Assembly: GCA_020721065.1 (NCBI GenBank)
Contig: DYNM01000008.1
Coordinates: 1 to 64,000, forward strand
Reading direction: 5' to 3'
Length of the DNA: 64,000 nt
DNA from: Thiocystis violascens
GTDB lineage: Bacteria > Pseudomonadota > Gammaproteobacteria > Chromatiales > Chromatiaceae
Each line of letters opens with the position of its first letter. Within the stretch, counting starts at the first letter, position 1. Below the pieces are notes generated by a model that ran no database searches, was not told the DNA's origin, and saw nothing but the letters and a program-made list of their open reading frames with translations. Shown piece after piece: positions 1 to 10,400 of the stretch. Both the position numbers and the translations under genes were made by a program.

Positions 1-865
1 CTTCGGCGAGTTTGTCATAAGCACGATCCACGACATTGAGCGGCGTATAATACGCACCCTTAAAGCTGCGCTCATTTAACGGAATTAAACTATCGCGCCG
101 TTCCAATAGATAGTTGCGATGTTCTTCCTGTGGCGGACGGTGATAAATTGTCCAAAAGCGGCGATAACCTTCTTTATTCCCCAGTTCGCAAACCTTGCCC
201 TCCAACATAAATGCTGGCTTGCCGTCTACAAAAATTAACTTGGCGGGAATCTCTTGATAAGATGACACGGTGCCATCATTCATAATGTCGGCAAAAAAGA
301 GCAGCGCATAATCATCTGCGCTCACGCCATGAATCTCGCGCCCAATCATCGTGACCCATTTATCAAATACCTGCTTCAAATTATCTGGCGTAATTTGAAT
401 CCGAATGATCTCGCCAGTTTGAATGGCAGTTTTGATGGTGGCAATAAATTCGTCTTCGTGCGTTTCTAAACGAAACGAGACAAAATAGGTGCCGATATAT
501 GCTGAAACCGCTTCCAAGGCTTCTGGCGTATATTTGCTGGCGGATTTGCCCCACGGAATCGTTTTTTTAGCTAAAAACGGCAGCACATCTGTGCTTTTCA
601 TTACCGCCGCTTTTTCAGTATCAATCACTGCTAATAACGGTGGAATGCGCTCGCCTTTATTCAACGCATCCTGCACATAATGCAGCAATTGTGTGAACAT
701 CGCATAACTGGAATGCTTGCTGGTGTCCTTGGCTTCAAACCAGATTTCATTGGTTTGTAAATCAATTAAACCCTTGGTGTAGCTTTTTAAGCCCAAGGCT
801 TTAATATACGCATCTTTTACATCTTCTTCACTGCGAACATCTTTTAATTCAGCGTACAGAGTCAT
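1..865 (-). CDS. N-terminal part of a fused restriction-modification enzyme (type IIG-like), cut by window edge
   Basis: Open reading frame of 288 codons on the minus strand, starting at the ATG at 865 and running off the left edge without a stop. The N-terminal part has an Asp followed by EAK (about residues 37-46), compatible with a PD-(D/E)XK nuclease core. The last visible residues, after a LNERSFKGAYYTP motif (about 260-272), resemble the entry into an N6-adenine methyltransferase domain, where motif X reads GxxYTP. That order, nuclease then methylase in one chain, is typical of type IIG or Eco57I-like enzymes. Seen: the frame and motifs. Inferred: the rest of the protein and its recognition function, since the catalytic NPPY motif would lie outside the window. 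Confidence 0.7.
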   Translation of the reverse strand, partial: MTLYAELKDVRSEEDVKDAYIKALGLKSYTKGLIDLQTNEIWFEAKDTSKHSSYAMFTQLLHYVQDALNKGERIPPLLAVIDTEKAAVMKSTDVLPFLAKKTIPWGKSASKYTPEALEAVSAYIGTYFVSFRLETHEDEFIATIKTAIQTGEIIRIQITPDNLKQVFDKWVTMIGREIHGVSADDYALLFFADIMNDGTVSSYQEIPAKLIFVDGKPAFMLEGKVCELGNKEGYRRFWTIYHRPPQEEHRNYLLERRDSLIPLNERSFKGAYYTPLNVVDRAYDKLAE

Positions 866-964
866 TGCTTAATACTCACAAAAAAAGGTGAGCTAATCAT
901 AGCGTTTTTTGCTAAACTGCGCTCGCTTCAAAACGCCATCATTCGTGATACAAAAGTCCAAACG

Positions 965-1990
965 TTATAACGGCATCAATTCAGATAATTGCCAACGCGC
1001 TCGCGGTGTGAATTGCAAGGGTTCGGATTGACCCGCCATTAAACGATGCCAACCTGCGAATGCGATCATCGCGCCGTTATCGGTGCAAAAACTCAAACGC
1101 GGATAAAACGCGGCGGCACGATCCGCGTGCAGCGCAGTCGTCAAACGTTCGCGCAGCCGCTGATTGGCGCTGACGCCGCCAGCAACAATCAAGCGCCGGT
1201 GTCCGGTGTCGCGCAGCGCCCGCCGACATTTGATGATCAGCGTGTCCACCACCGCCTCTTCAAACGCTCGCGCAATGTCGGCACGGGTTTGCGCGGGATC
1301 GGCAGCTTGGGGCAGCTCGCGCTGTAAAGTGTTGAGGGCAAAGGTTTTTAAGCCGCTAAAACTGAAATCTAAGCCGGGGCGGTCGGTCATCGGACGCGGA
1401 AAGCGAAACCGCGTTGGGTCGCCCAATTCGGCGAGCTTTGCCAGTTCTGGTCCGCCCGGATACGGCAAGCCGAGGATTTTGGCGGTTTTATCGAACGCTT
1501 CGCCCGCCGCGTCATCGACCGATTCGCCGAGCAGTCGATAGCGCCCAATCGCTTGCACATCAATCAGTTGCGTGTGGCCGCCAGATACGAGCAGGGCGAC
1601 AAATGGAAAGTCTGGCGCGGGCGTTTCGAGCAGCGGCGCGAGCAAATGCCCTTCCATGTGGTGAACGCCGATGGCAGGCACATTCCAGCCCCACGCGAGA
1701 CTGCGCCCCAGCGCCGCGCCCACCAATAACGCGCCGATCAAGCCGGGGCCGGCAGTAAACGCTACGCCGTCAATCGCGCTGGCGAGAAGTCCAGCTTCAT
1801 CAAGCACTTGTCGAATCAGCGGCAGCGTTTTGCGAATGTGATCGCGGGACGCCAGCTCGGGCACGACGCCGCCGTAGGGCGCATGAAGCGCGACCTGACT
1901 GTAAAGTGAATGCGCCAGCAGTCCGCGCTCGCCGTCATAAATGGCAATCCCGGTTTCATCACAAGAAGTTTCAATGCCCAATACCCGCAT
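965..1990 (-). CDS. tsaD: tRNA N6-adenosine threonylcarbamoyltransferase TsaD
   Basis: Transfers the threonylcarbamoyl group from threonylcarbamoyl-AMP to A37 of ANN-decoding tRNAs, working in the cytoplasm with TsaB and TsaE. The 341 residues are full length for the family. The N-terminus [14 protein letters not shown] is the ASKHA-fold phosphate loop, HMEGH (111-115) is the metal-binding HxxxH, and SGGHTQL and the later GGVSANQ motif are present. It is divergent from rpsU, the usual gammaproteobacterial neighbour (tsaD // rpsU-dnaG), which supports the assignment. Confidence 0.97.
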   Translation of the reverse strand: MRVLGIETSCDETGIAIYDGERGLLAHSLYSQVALHAPYGGVVPELASRDHIRKTLPLIRQVLDEAGLLASAIDGVAFTAGPGLIGALLVGAALGRSLAWGWNVPAIGVHHMEGHLLAPLLETPAPDFPFVALLVSGGHTQLIDVQAIGRYRLLGESVDDAAGEAFDKTAKILGLPYPGGPELAKLAELGDPTRFRFPRPMTDRPGLDFSFSGLKTFALNTLQRELPQAADPAQTRADIARAFEEAVVDTLIIKCRRALRDTGHRRLIVAGGVSANQRLRERLTTALHADRAAAFYPRLSFCTDNGAMIAFAGWHRLMAGQSEPLQFTPRARWQLSELMPL

Positions 1991-2076
1991 GTTGTCTCAA
2001 TCCATCGTGTTGCTGATATGCCGCAGCTTAACGCAAGCCACTTGCTGCAATCAGCGCCGCTGTGCCGCCAACCTTT

Positions 2077-2106
2077 TGCAATTGCCGCCACAATTCCGTT
2101 AAACTC
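2077..2106 (+). promoter_or_regulatory. Possible sigma-70 promoter of rpsU
   Basis: TTGCAA (2077-2082) followed after 18 bases by TAAACT (2101-2106) roughly matches -35 and -10 boxes about 55 bases upstream of rpsU. The match is modest and comes from eye inspection only. Confidence 0.3.
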
Positions 2107-2159
2107 GCAACACTTTTTTGCTCAAACTCTCTCAATTTGGAGATTTTTAAGGACTCTCT

Positions 2160-2375
2160 ATGCCCAACGTCCGCGTTAAAGAAAACGAACCATTTGAAGT
2201 CGCCATGCGGCGTTTTAAGCGTTCCTGCGAGAAAGCAGGAGTGCTGGCTGAAGTGCGCCGCCGTGAGTTTTATGAAAAGCCCACTTCTGAACGGAAACGG
2301 AAGAAAGCGGCAGCGGTGAAGCGTCACCAGAAAAAACTTCAACGTGAATCCCGGCGCTGGGAACGTCCTTATTAA
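2160..2375 (+). CDS. rpsU: 30S ribosomal protein S21
   Basis: Small basic protein of the 30S subunit platform, needed for initiation. The 71 residues match the family length, with the typical start [21 protein letters not shown] and a Lys/Arg-rich tail. A good ribosome-binding site (AAGGA) lies just upstream of the ATG. It heads the rpsU-yqeY-dnaG macromolecular-synthesis cluster and is followed by a strong terminator at 2427-2464, so most transcripts probably stop before yqeY. Confidence 0.97.
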   Translation: MPNVRVKENEPFEVAMRRFKRSCEKAGVLAEVRRREFYEKPTSERKRKKAAAVKRHQKKLQRESRRWERPY

Positions 2376-2426
2376 ATAGACTTCAGGGCGCAAGCCGCCG
2401 CAGTTGAAGTCGTCTCCCGCCGTCAG

Positions 2427-2464
2427 AAATCCAATCGCCATTGCCGACGATTGGATTTTTTATT
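2427..2464 (+). terminator. Rho-independent terminator after rpsU
   Basis: An 11-bp perfect stem (2427-2437 pairing with 2448-2458) with a 10-base loop runs into a T-rich tract (2455-2463). It separates rpsU from yqeY. Confidence 0.85.
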
Positions 2465-2498
2465 TAGCAGCCAGTGCTTAAAAAAGAGAGAAGTGATC

Positions 2499-2942
2499 AT
2501 GCTCAAACAACGTATTCAAGAAGACATGAAAACCGCTATGAAAGCGGGTGATAAAGTGCGCTTGGGTGTGATTCGTTTAATTCTTGCCGCGATTAAACAA
2601 CGCGAAGTAGATGAGCGAATTGAATTGGATAACACGCAAATTTGGACGGTGTTGGACAAGATGCTTAAACAGCGTCGTGATTCGATCACGCAATTTGCCG
2701 CAGCACAACGTGAAGACCTCGCTGAGATTGAACGCTTTGAAGCAACCGTGATTCAAAGCTATTTACCTATGCCGCTAACTGAGGCGGAAATCGCCGAGTT
2801 ATTGGACAGCGCAATCACTGCCACCAGCGCCACTGCGATGAATGACATGGGAAAAGTGATGAACATCATCCGCCCGCAGGTGCAGGGTCGCGCTGAGATG
2901 GGTGCGGTGAGTGCGTTGATTAAACAGCGTTTAAGCAGTTAA
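2499..2942 (+). CDS. yqeY: GatB/YqeY domain protein
   Basis: 147-residue protein of the YqeY family, related to the tRNA-binding tail of the GatB amidotransferase subunit. It lies between rpsU and dnaG in many proteobacteria. The ATG at 2499 (MLKQRIQEDMKTAMKAGDK) is chosen because it has a GAGAGAAG ribosome-binding site and matches the family's start; an upstream in-frame start would run through the terminator. Motifs KVRLGVIRLILAAIKQREVD and MGKVMNIIRPQVQGRAEMG are family hallmarks. Exact function is unknown; a role in tRNA-linked amidation is only an inference from homology. Confidence 0.93.
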   Translation: MLKQRIQEDMKTAMKAGDKVRLGVIRLILAAIKQREVDERIELDNTQIWTVLDKMLKQRRDSITQFAAAQREDLAEIERFEATVIQSYLPMPLTEAEIAELLDSAITATSATAMNDMGKVMNIIRPQVQGRAEMGAVSALIKQRLSS

Positions 2943-2963
2943 GCCGCTGCGCTGCCCGTTGCA

Positions 2964-4634
2964 ATGGCCGGCAGAATCCCCCCCGAATTTATCGACAACT
3001 TGCTGGCGCGAACCGATATTGTTGAGTTGATCGGTTCTCGCCTCGCGCTCCGCAAAGCTGGACAGAATTATCAAGCCCTCTGTCCGTTTCACGACGAAAA
3101 AACCGCCTCGTTCAGCGTCAACGCCGATAAACAGTTTTATTATTGCTTTGGCTGCGGTGCGCACGGCAGCGCGATTGGTTTTTTAATGCAATACAATCAC
3201 TTGTCGTTTCGAGAAGCGGTGGAAGAACTCGCCGCTCGCCTCGGGCTAGACGTTCCGGTTGAGGGCAGCGCCAACACTTCCGCACCCGATTACACCCCGT
3301 TATTTCATCTGCTCGAACAGGCGACGGCGCTGTATTGCCACCAGTTGCGCCAGCACCCTGATGCTCCCGCCGCCGTGACCTATCTCAAACAGCGTGGCGT
3401 CAGCGGTGCCATCGCCGCTCGCTATCAACTCGGTTTTGCGCCGCTGCGCGGCAATCCAGTTTTGACTCAATTGGGTGACGACGCGCTGCGGCGCGAGCGG
3501 CTGCTGACCGTTGGTTTGGTGAGCGAGAAAGAAGGGCAGCTCTACGACCGCTTCCGCCATCGCATCATCTTTCCGATCCGCGACCGGCGTGGGCGGGTGC
3601 TAGGTTTTGGCGGGCGGGTGTTGGATGACGCGAAACCAAAATATCTCAATTCACCCGAAACGCCGTTGTTTCATAAAGGGCGCGAGCTGTACGGGCTGTG
3701 GGAGGCGCAGCAGGCGACGCGCCAGTTGATGAGTTTGGTGGTGGTGGAGGGTTATTTAGATGTGATTGCGCTGGCGCAGTTTGGGATCACCAACGCCGTC
3801 GCTACGCTCGGCACCGCCACGACTGCCGAACAACTGCAACTGCTGCTGCGCACGGTCTCAGAGGTAACGTTTTGTTTTGATGGTGATCGCGCTGGACGGG
3901 CGGCAGCGTGGAAAGCACTCAACACCGCGTTGCCACTGCTGACTGGTCAACACACGCTGCGTTTTTTGGTGCTGCCAGAAAGCGACGATCCCGACAGCTT
4001 GATTCGGCGCGAAGGTGCGGACGGATTCAGCGCCCGGCTGGCACAAGCGCCGGTGTTATCTGACTGTTTATTTGCGCATCTCACGGAGCAAGTCGGGGGT
4101 TTGGGCAGCGCGGAAAGTCGCGCTCGGTTTGCCAATGTTGCGGATCGGTTGCTGCAAACCATGCCAGCGGGCGTATACCGTGATTTATTGCAACAGCGGC
4201 GCGTGGAGCTGACTGGCGTCCTCCAGCCGCCGCCGCGTCCAGCGGTGAAACCAGCGGCGAAAAAGGGCAGTTGGGGCGATTTTCAACGCCCGTCGCGGAT
4301 CGCGCAGCTCGTCGCCTTGTTATTCGATCATCCTGAATTGGCGGCGACGGCGAACACGATTGATCCAGCATGGCGGCGCTTGGTGGAGCCGGGTGTGGAG
4401 GTGTTAAAACAGATATTAGATGTATTAGCAGCGCAGCCAGAAATGACCAAAGCGATGCTATTAGAACGTTGGCGCGAATACCCACATTTTGCGTATTTGC
4501 AACAATTGAGTGTCGCGCCTTTTGTGCAGGATTTAGAGGCAGGAGATGTGGTTGCTGAATTTCACGACGCGCTCACACGCATGAGCGCGGAAGTGAAACA
4601 AGCTGAACATTTGCAAAAGATGAATCCACATTAA
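2964..4634 (+). CDS. dnaG: DNA primase DnaG
   Basis: Synthesises RNA primers for replication and partners the DnaB helicase. 556 residues, slightly short of the roughly 580 of E. coli. The CHC2 zinc finger (C40, H43, C61, C64) is followed by the RNA polymerase core (FGGRVLDDAKPKYLNSPETP) and the TOPRIM domain (VVVEGYLDVIAL, later FCFDGDRAGR). The helicase-interaction domain is C-terminal. It starts 21 bases after yqeY. No rpoD follows; instead a convergent L,D-transpeptidase gene does, so the classical rpsU-dnaG-rpoD cluster is broken here. Confidence 0.97.
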   Translation: MAGRIPPEFIDNLLARTDIVELIGSRLALRKAGQNYQALCPFHDEKTASFSVNADKQFYYCFGCGAHGSAIGFLMQYNHLSFREAVEELAARLGLDVPVEGSANTSAPDYTPLFHLLEQATALYCHQLRQHPDAPAAVTYLKQRGVSGAIAARYQLGFAPLRGNPVLTQLGDDALRRERLLTVGLVSEKEGQLYDRFRHRIIFPIRDRRGRVLGFGGRVLDDAKPKYLNSPETPLFHKGRELYGLWEAQQATRQLMSLVVVEGYLDVIALAQFGITNAVATLGTATTAEQLQLLLRTVSEVTFCFDGDRAGRAAAWKALNTALPLLTGQHTLRFLVLPESDDPDSLIRREGADGFSARLAQAPVLSDCLFAHLTEQVGGLGSAESRARFANVADRLLQTMPAGVYRDLLQQRRVELTGVLQPPPRPAVKPAAKKGSWGDFQRPSRIAQLVALLFDHPELAATANTIDPAWRRLVEPGVEVLKQILDVLAAQPEMTKAMLLERWREYPHFAYLQQLSVAPFVQDLEAGDVVAEFHDALTRMSAEVKQAEHLQKMNPH

Positions 4635-4671
4635 ATGCGGATGTACTTGCAATGCTGATTCAACACTCACA

Positions 4672-5910
4672 TCACGCGGCTGGTGCTCCAGCCGGAGCTG
4701 TTTCCGCCGGAGGCGGAGGTGGCGCTGGCGCGGGAGCTGGCACACTGATCGGCGGTGCTGGGGTTGGCGCTGGTGGCGGTGCGACCGGAGCCGGAGCTGG
4801 CGCTGGCGGCGGGGTCACCACCGGAGTTGGTGCAGCAACCGGCGCTGGAGCAGTGGGTTTTTCCGGCATCGGCAGCGGAATCGTCGGAGGTGGGGGCGGG
4901 GTGACGGCTGGCGTTGGTGCTGCTGGTGTCACAGGCGCAACAGATGGCGTCACTGCTTGCACTTCGGTGCGTGCAGCGACGGGTTGTTGACTGGGCACTA
5001 CAGCAGATGCTGGCGCGGCGGCCACTGTTGCTTGACGCGCTGCTGCTGCTTTTTTCGCTGCATTCGCGGCGGCAATGCGGCGAGCGCGGGCTTCACGCGC
5101 TGCTGCTTCTTTAGCCGCAGCTTTTTTCTCGGCTGCGCGGCGTTGTGCTGCTAACTGCGCGGTTTGCGCTGCTTCAGCGCGTTGTTTTTGCGCATAATTA
5201 CCATAGCTAGGACCGCTGCCATTGATGGCGACTTCGGTACCAATGGACACATGGTTAAACAACACTGGTGCCAATTTGCTGGGGAGGCGGATACAGCCGT
5301 GCGATGCCGGTGAGCCGGGGTTGGGAATGGGTCCGGCGTGGAGGCCGACGCCATCGCCCGTCAATCGCATGAAAAAGGGCATGTGTGCGCCCTCAAACCG
5401 TGAGCCGGCTGGAATAGAATCGCGCCCTATTTTGGCATTGGTGCGAATGACAGAACCGCGTCGACTTAATACCTTGCCATATAAATTTGAGCGTTTGTTT
5501 TCGACTTTTTCAATGACGTTGAATTGACCGGTCGGAGTAGGATAATTCGCCACGCCGGTTGCAACCATACTCCAGCCCAATTCATCATTGCCAGCATAAA
5601 AACGCGCTTTTTGTTTATCGGTATCAATTGTGATCCGCGACACGCGCCGCCCATTGCCATTCCATTCAAATAGGGCGCTGGGTGCGAGTTTCACTTCTTT
5701 AATGGGTTCTTCGGGTGCGACCTCAGCGGGAACGGTGGTCGCAGATGTGGCTGATTCTGACGGCTGGGCGGCGACTTCGGATGGGACGGGCGCGGCGTCA
5801 GGTTGCAACAGTTTGGGGAGACCGGAACAGGCGGTGAGGGCGGGCAGGAGCGCGAGTGCCAGCGCCAGTGGCGGAATGCGTAACGACGGGGGGGAAGTGA
5901 AGTGATTCAT
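4672..5910 (-). CDS. L,D-transpeptidase (YkuD) lipoprotein with long Ala/Pro-rich tail
   Basis: Predicted cell-wall enzyme that forms or anchors 3-3 links in peptidoglycan. The ATG at 5910 is preferred over one at 5964 because it gives a clean lipoprotein signal with lipobox LTAC (C28). The YkuD domain carries the HxxxxxxxHGC-type active site: LHAGPIPNPGSPASHGCIRL, catalytic Cys about residue 206. After about residue 240 the chain becomes an Ala/Lys/Arg-rich helix and then a Pro/Ala-rich tail, more than 150 residues of low complexity. That tail could span the periplasm or touch peptidoglycan; this is inference. It is divergent from the yhaO-like gene. Confidence 0.9.
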   Translation of the reverse strand: MNHFTSPPSLRIPPLALALALLPALTACSGLPKLLQPDAAPVPSEVAAQPSESATSATTVPAEVAPEEPIKEVKLAPSALFEWNGNGRRVSRITIDTDKQKARFYAGNDELGWSMVATGVANYPTPTGQFNVIEKVENKRSNLYGKVLSRRGSVIRTNAKIGRDSIPAGSRFEGAHMPFFMRLTGDGVGLHAGPIPNPGSPASHGCIRLPSKLAPVLFNHVSIGTEVAINGSGPSYGNYAQKQRAEAAQTAQLAAQRRAAEKKAAAKEAAAREARARRIAAANAAKKAAAARQATVAAAPASAVVPSQQPVAARTEVQAVTPSVAPVTPAAPTPAVTPPPPPTIPLPMPEKPTAPAPVAAPTPVVTPPPAPAPAPVAPPPAPTPAPPISVPAPAPAPPPPPAETAPAGAPAA

Positions 5911-6062
5911 CGTAATAACAGTAACCTTGGGAAGGTGAACCAGCGGTTCATGGTGAATTTTCAATGGGTGCTAGGATAACGCGGCACTGCGTTACTGACA
6001 TCATCACGTCAACTTCAATCAACGTTTTCAAGCGCCAGCACCCCGCGTTTCAGGAGCAGAAA

Positions 6063-7319
6063 GTGAAATTCATCCACGCAGCCGATGTGCATCTTGATAG
6101 TCCATTACGCGGTTTAGAACGCTATGAAGGCGCACCGCTTGAGGCGCTGCGCTGTGCGACGCGGCGGGCATTTGAAAACCTCATTGCATTGGCGCTGAGT
6201 GAAGCGGTGGATATGGTGGTGCTGGCGGGTGATCTCTACGATGGCGAGTGGAAGGATTATCGCACCGGCTTATTTTTTGCCCAGCAGATGGCGCGATTGC
6301 AAGCTGCTGATATTCCAGTATGTCTCATTGCTGGCAATCACGATGCCGCCAGCCAAATCACTCGCGTACTGCGGCTACCTTCCAATGTTCATGTGTTTGC
6401 CACCACCGCGCCAGAAACGAAGGTGTTTGAACCTCTCGGTATTGCCGTTCACGGGCAAGGGTTCGCCACGCGGGCGGTGACGGATGATTTGAGCCGCAAT
6501 TATCCGTTGGCATATCCAGACCTGTTCAATATCGGCGTGCTGCATACCGCGCTCGACGGACGTCCCGGTCACGAACCGTATGCCCCGTGCAGCGTCGCCG
6601 GGCTGCGCTCGCAGGGTTATCACTATTGGGCGTTGGGTCACGTTCACCAGCACAGCATCATCAGCCAAGCGCCTTGGATCGTGTATCCCGGCAACTTGCA
6701 GGGGCGACACAGCCGCGAACTTGGTGCCAAGGGCGCGGTTTTGGTTGATGTCAACAATGGCGTGGTCAACAGCGTCACCTTTCACCCGCTAGATGTGGTG
6801 CGCTGGGCGCGGTGTGTGCTTGATTTCAGTGCAATTGCCACTCTTGATGACGGTTATGACGCGATTGAAGCGGCGCTTTGTGCGGCGAGTGAGCAGGCAG
6901 ACAAACGATTGCTGGCAGTGCGGGTATGTCTTAGCGGACGCAGCGCCCTCCACACGCAACTTCATACCCAACATGAGCACATCATCAATAACGTGCGGGC
7001 GTTGACCAACGGTTTGGGTGGGGGCGAGGTGTGGCTGGAGCGCGTGGTGCTTGAGACCACCGCCGTCACTGCGCCAGCACTGGATCGTCACGACGCCTTG
7101 GGTGAATTATTGCGGCTGCTTGGCGACATCGAGCTGGATACCGAACGCCAGACCGCGCTGTTGCAAGAAGTTGAAGACCTCAACGCCCGCCTGCCGCCAG
7201 AATTGCGTACCGGAGATGATGCGTTTGATCTGAGCCAACCAGCGGTATTGCAAAGTTGTTTAGACGATGTCAAAGCGTTGTTGATGGAACGGCTGTTGAA
7301 CCAGTCAGCGGCCGGCTAA
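6063..7319 (+). CDS. yhaO: DNA repair exonuclease, SbcD/Mre11-like (YhaO family)
   Basis: Calcineurin-like metallophosphoesterase of about 418 residues. Metal-binding motifs occur in order: DVHLDS near the N-terminus, GDLYDG, GNHDA and GHVHQH. These define the Mre11/SbcD nuclease fold. The GTG at 6063 is chosen because it has a CAGGAG ribosome-binding site and begins directly with VKFIHAADVHLDSP; a longer frame starts at 5964. It is followed by the large YhaN-like ATPase, and the two probably form a nuclease-SMC-like complex acting on DNA ends, as in B. subtilis YhaO/YhaN. The pair is separated by 159 bases that contain a family 1 repeat. Confidence 0.9.
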   Translation: MKFIHAADVHLDSPLRGLERYEGAPLEALRCATRRAFENLIALALSEAVDMVVLAGDLYDGEWKDYRTGLFFAQQMARLQAADIPVCLIAGNHDAASQITRVLRLPSNVHVFATTAPETKVFEPLGIAVHGQGFATRAVTDDLSRNYPLAYPDLFNIGVLHTALDGRPGHEPYAPCSVAGLRSQGYHYWALGHVHQHSIISQAPWIVYPGNLQGRHSRELGAKGAVLVDVNNGVVNSVTFHPLDVVRWARCVLDFSAIATLDDGYDAIEAALCAASEQADKRLLAVRVCLSGRSALHTQLHTQHEHIINNVRALTNGLGGGEVWLERVVLETTAVTAPALDRHDALGELLRLLGDIELDTERQTALLQEVEDLNARLPPELRTGDDAFDLSQPAVLQSCLDDVKALLMERLLNQSAAG

Positions 7320-7346
7320 CGTGTAGTTGAGCGCGGTGGAGAAAAA

Positions 7347-7463
7347 GTTGTCAGTTGTCAGTGATGCGCGTTAAAAAGCAGTGGTCATTTTTTAATTGTC
7401 AGTCACAGTGACACCATTAAAAAAGTTGTCAATGTGCATCACTGACAACCGACACCCGACAAC
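7347..7463. repeat. Family 1 repeat, inverted-repeat copy between yhaO and yhaN
   Basis: GTTGTCAGTTGTCAGTGATG begins the left arm at 7347. The right arm, GCATCACTGACAACCGACAC and following (7436-7463), is nearly its reverse complement, so the whole can fold into a long hairpin. Units of this type recur at 12548, 14963, 19131, 23118, 34646, 54097, 55873, 57940, 59899 and 62388. Confidence 0.8.
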
Positions 7464-7478
7464 TCAAAAAAACTGCAA

Positions 7479-10400
7479 ATGAAAATTCTTGAACTCTATT
7501 TATCCGCTTTTGGCCCCTTCACCGACCGCCATCTCGACCTCAGCGGCGGACAGCATGGACTGCACATCGTCTATGGACCCAATGAAGCCGGTAAAAGTTC
7601 GGCGCTCCGCGCCCTGCGGTCGCTACTGTTTGGCATCCCCAAAATCACCAGCGACAACTTCCAACATTCCTATCAACAACTGCGCGTCGGCGGACGCTTT
7701 CGGGCTGCTGACGGCACAGAAGTGCATTGTTTTCGACGCAAAGGTCAAAAACACACCCTGCGCGATGTCAAGGATGCAATTCTCCCGGATGACACGTTCA
7801 CCCGTTTGCTGGGAGGCGTCGATGAGCGGGAGTTTGAACGCCTGTTTGAAATCAATCACGACACCCTCGTGAGCGGTGGACAAGCCCTGCTTGCCGAGCG
7901 AGGACGTGAAGCGGAAACCCTGTTTGGCGCAGGTTTAGGCGGCGGCAACATCCAAGCAATTCTCAAACAGCTTGACCAAGAAGCAGGTGAATTATTTTCA
8001 CCTCGCGCCACCACCCGGCGACTCAACGTCCAGCTCAATCACCTGATCGACTTAGAACGACAACAGCGCCAGTTAGTGCTGTCAGGCAACGCTTGGGAAG
8101 AGGCACGCCAGCGCGTGCAGGAACTGAACCAGGCACTGAAAGCAGTAGAAAGTGAACTCGCACAGGTCACGCGCCTGCGCAGTCGTTTAGAACGCAATCG
8201 TCGCACCCTGCCCAATCTCGCCCACCACGCGCAACTATTAACCCAGCTCGCACAACTGGAAGATGTGCCGACATTGAGCGCCGACTTTGGCGCTCGTCGT
8301 GAGGCAGCATGGAAACAACGGACACTGGCGCTGGCGAATCAAGGCAATGCGATGGCACGGGTAACCGCACTGCGGCAGCAAGACACAACGCAAGTGATTC
8401 AAGCGCAATTGTTAGCAGAAGCAGCGGTGATTGACGGACTGTTGACGCAATTAGGCAGTCACAATAAAGCCGCCCTTGATCGCGTGCGTTTAGACAGCGA
8501 CCGCCTCACCTGTCACCAGCAAGCAGCGGCATTGCTGGCACACACACATCCGACCGTCCACCTTGCAGCCGCTGGACGCCTGCGCCCCCTGCTTCAACAT
8601 CGCCAACAAATCACCACCCTCGGTGGACAAGGTGAAGCCATCACCTCAGCGTTAACGCAAGCACAGACCCATCATCAGCAAACCATCACCCAGCGACAAC
8701 GCATCGTCGCCGCCCTCGCCGCCCTCCCCGCACCAGCCGCCAGTGATGGCTTACGTCATGCCATCGCCGATGCCCGTCGCGCCGGCGATGTGGAACGAAC
8801 CCTGACGCAAGCGCAAACGCAACAACAGCGCCATGAAGACGACTGTCAACAGCAACTCGCCGCCCTGAGCGGCTGGACCGCCGACCTCACAGCACTGTGT
8901 TGCGCTCCACTGCCAACGGCAGCCACAGTGGAACGTTTTATCAAACTCTTTCAAGAGCTTGAGAACGCCCAACACCGGACTGACAGCGCCCAAAGAGAAG
9001 AACGCACCGAACAACAACGAATAAAAGAAACCGTGCGTGCCTTGCAACTGCTGGGCGCAATACCAACCGAAGCCGATCTCAATCAAGCGCGGCAGCAACG
9101 CGATAGCGTGTGGATACGCTTAAAAACCGCATGGTTGGCAGGCACAGCGCGTCACGTCAACTCCCGTGCCGCCTCACTATCGCCAGAATTCAGCTTGTGT
9201 GAACCAGCAACATCATCATCCAAAACTGACAACAAAGCGGAGCGACTCGCGCTGGCAGAGCAACTTGATGCCGCGCTCGCCACCGCCGATCAACTCGCCG
9301 ACCGACTGCGGCGCGAGGTCAAGCGCGTGCATGAGCAAGCCACCGCCACCGCCCGGCTCGATTTCTGCGAACAACGACTAGAGGAATTCGCACTGACAAC
9401 TGCCGCGCAACAGGAACGGCACGAGCACTTGATGCAGGAATGGCAAGCAACTTGGGTCGGCTGCGCGGTGCAGCCGCTCCCCCCGCGTGAGATGTTGCAG
9501 TGGCTCACACAAGCCAATCGACTGCGCGAACTGGTCAAGCAAGCCGACGACTGGAAGACACATGTGGAGGAACTGCACACCACCTGCCAGTTGCATCTGG
9601 ACGCACTGACCGCTGCGCTCACCACGCTGGGCACCACCGTACCGCTGCCGACCAGTTTAGGAACGCTGTTATTGCACGCGGAAGCGGAATTGGCGGCACA
9701 GTTAGAAACACAACGGCAGCGGATGTTATTGACGCAACACTTGACCACCTTGGATGACAGCGCCCAGCGGCTGGCGAGTGAAGTCACACTGCGGGAGGCA
9801 GATTGGCAACAATGGTCGCAAGCGTGGGCTGCCTTGATGACCACGTTGGGATTATCGCCGACTGCCACTGCCGCCACCGCCGATGCTCATCTCAACACGC
9901 TCAACGACTGCTTGGCGTTGCTGCATGAAGCCCAGCGGCTGGATGGGCGAATTGCCGGCATTGATCACGACGCCCAAACCTTTCGTGATCATGCGCGTGC
10001 GGTCTTAACGCGCTTGGCACCAGATTTGTTGGCGCTCACATTGGAAGACGCCGTCGTCCAATTGCATCAACGGCTCGGGCAACAGCGCGAAGAACGCAGT
10101 CGTTTACAGGAAGTGCAGCGCCAGTTACGCGCTGCGGAGATAGAAATGGAACAAGCCACAGCCCAACTCCACGCTGCCGAAGCCGTGTTGACCGCGTTGT
10201 GTCACGAAGCCCGCTGCGACGATGTCGAAGCACTACTGCTTGCCGAACAACGGGCGCAACACCGGCACAACCTGCTGAGTCGCCGGCAAGATGTTGAAGC
10301 GGCATTGATGACTGCGGGCGATGGCTTGAGCCTCTCTGCGTTACGCGCCGAAGCCGGTGAGGTTGACTATGACGCGGTAGTCGCGGAAGTGCTGGCGCTG

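Noticed and set aside
4652..4990. Gly/Ala-rich frame on the plus strand
   Set aside because: It is the complement of the Pro/Ala-rich tail of the L,D-transpeptidase, so its composition is a shadow.
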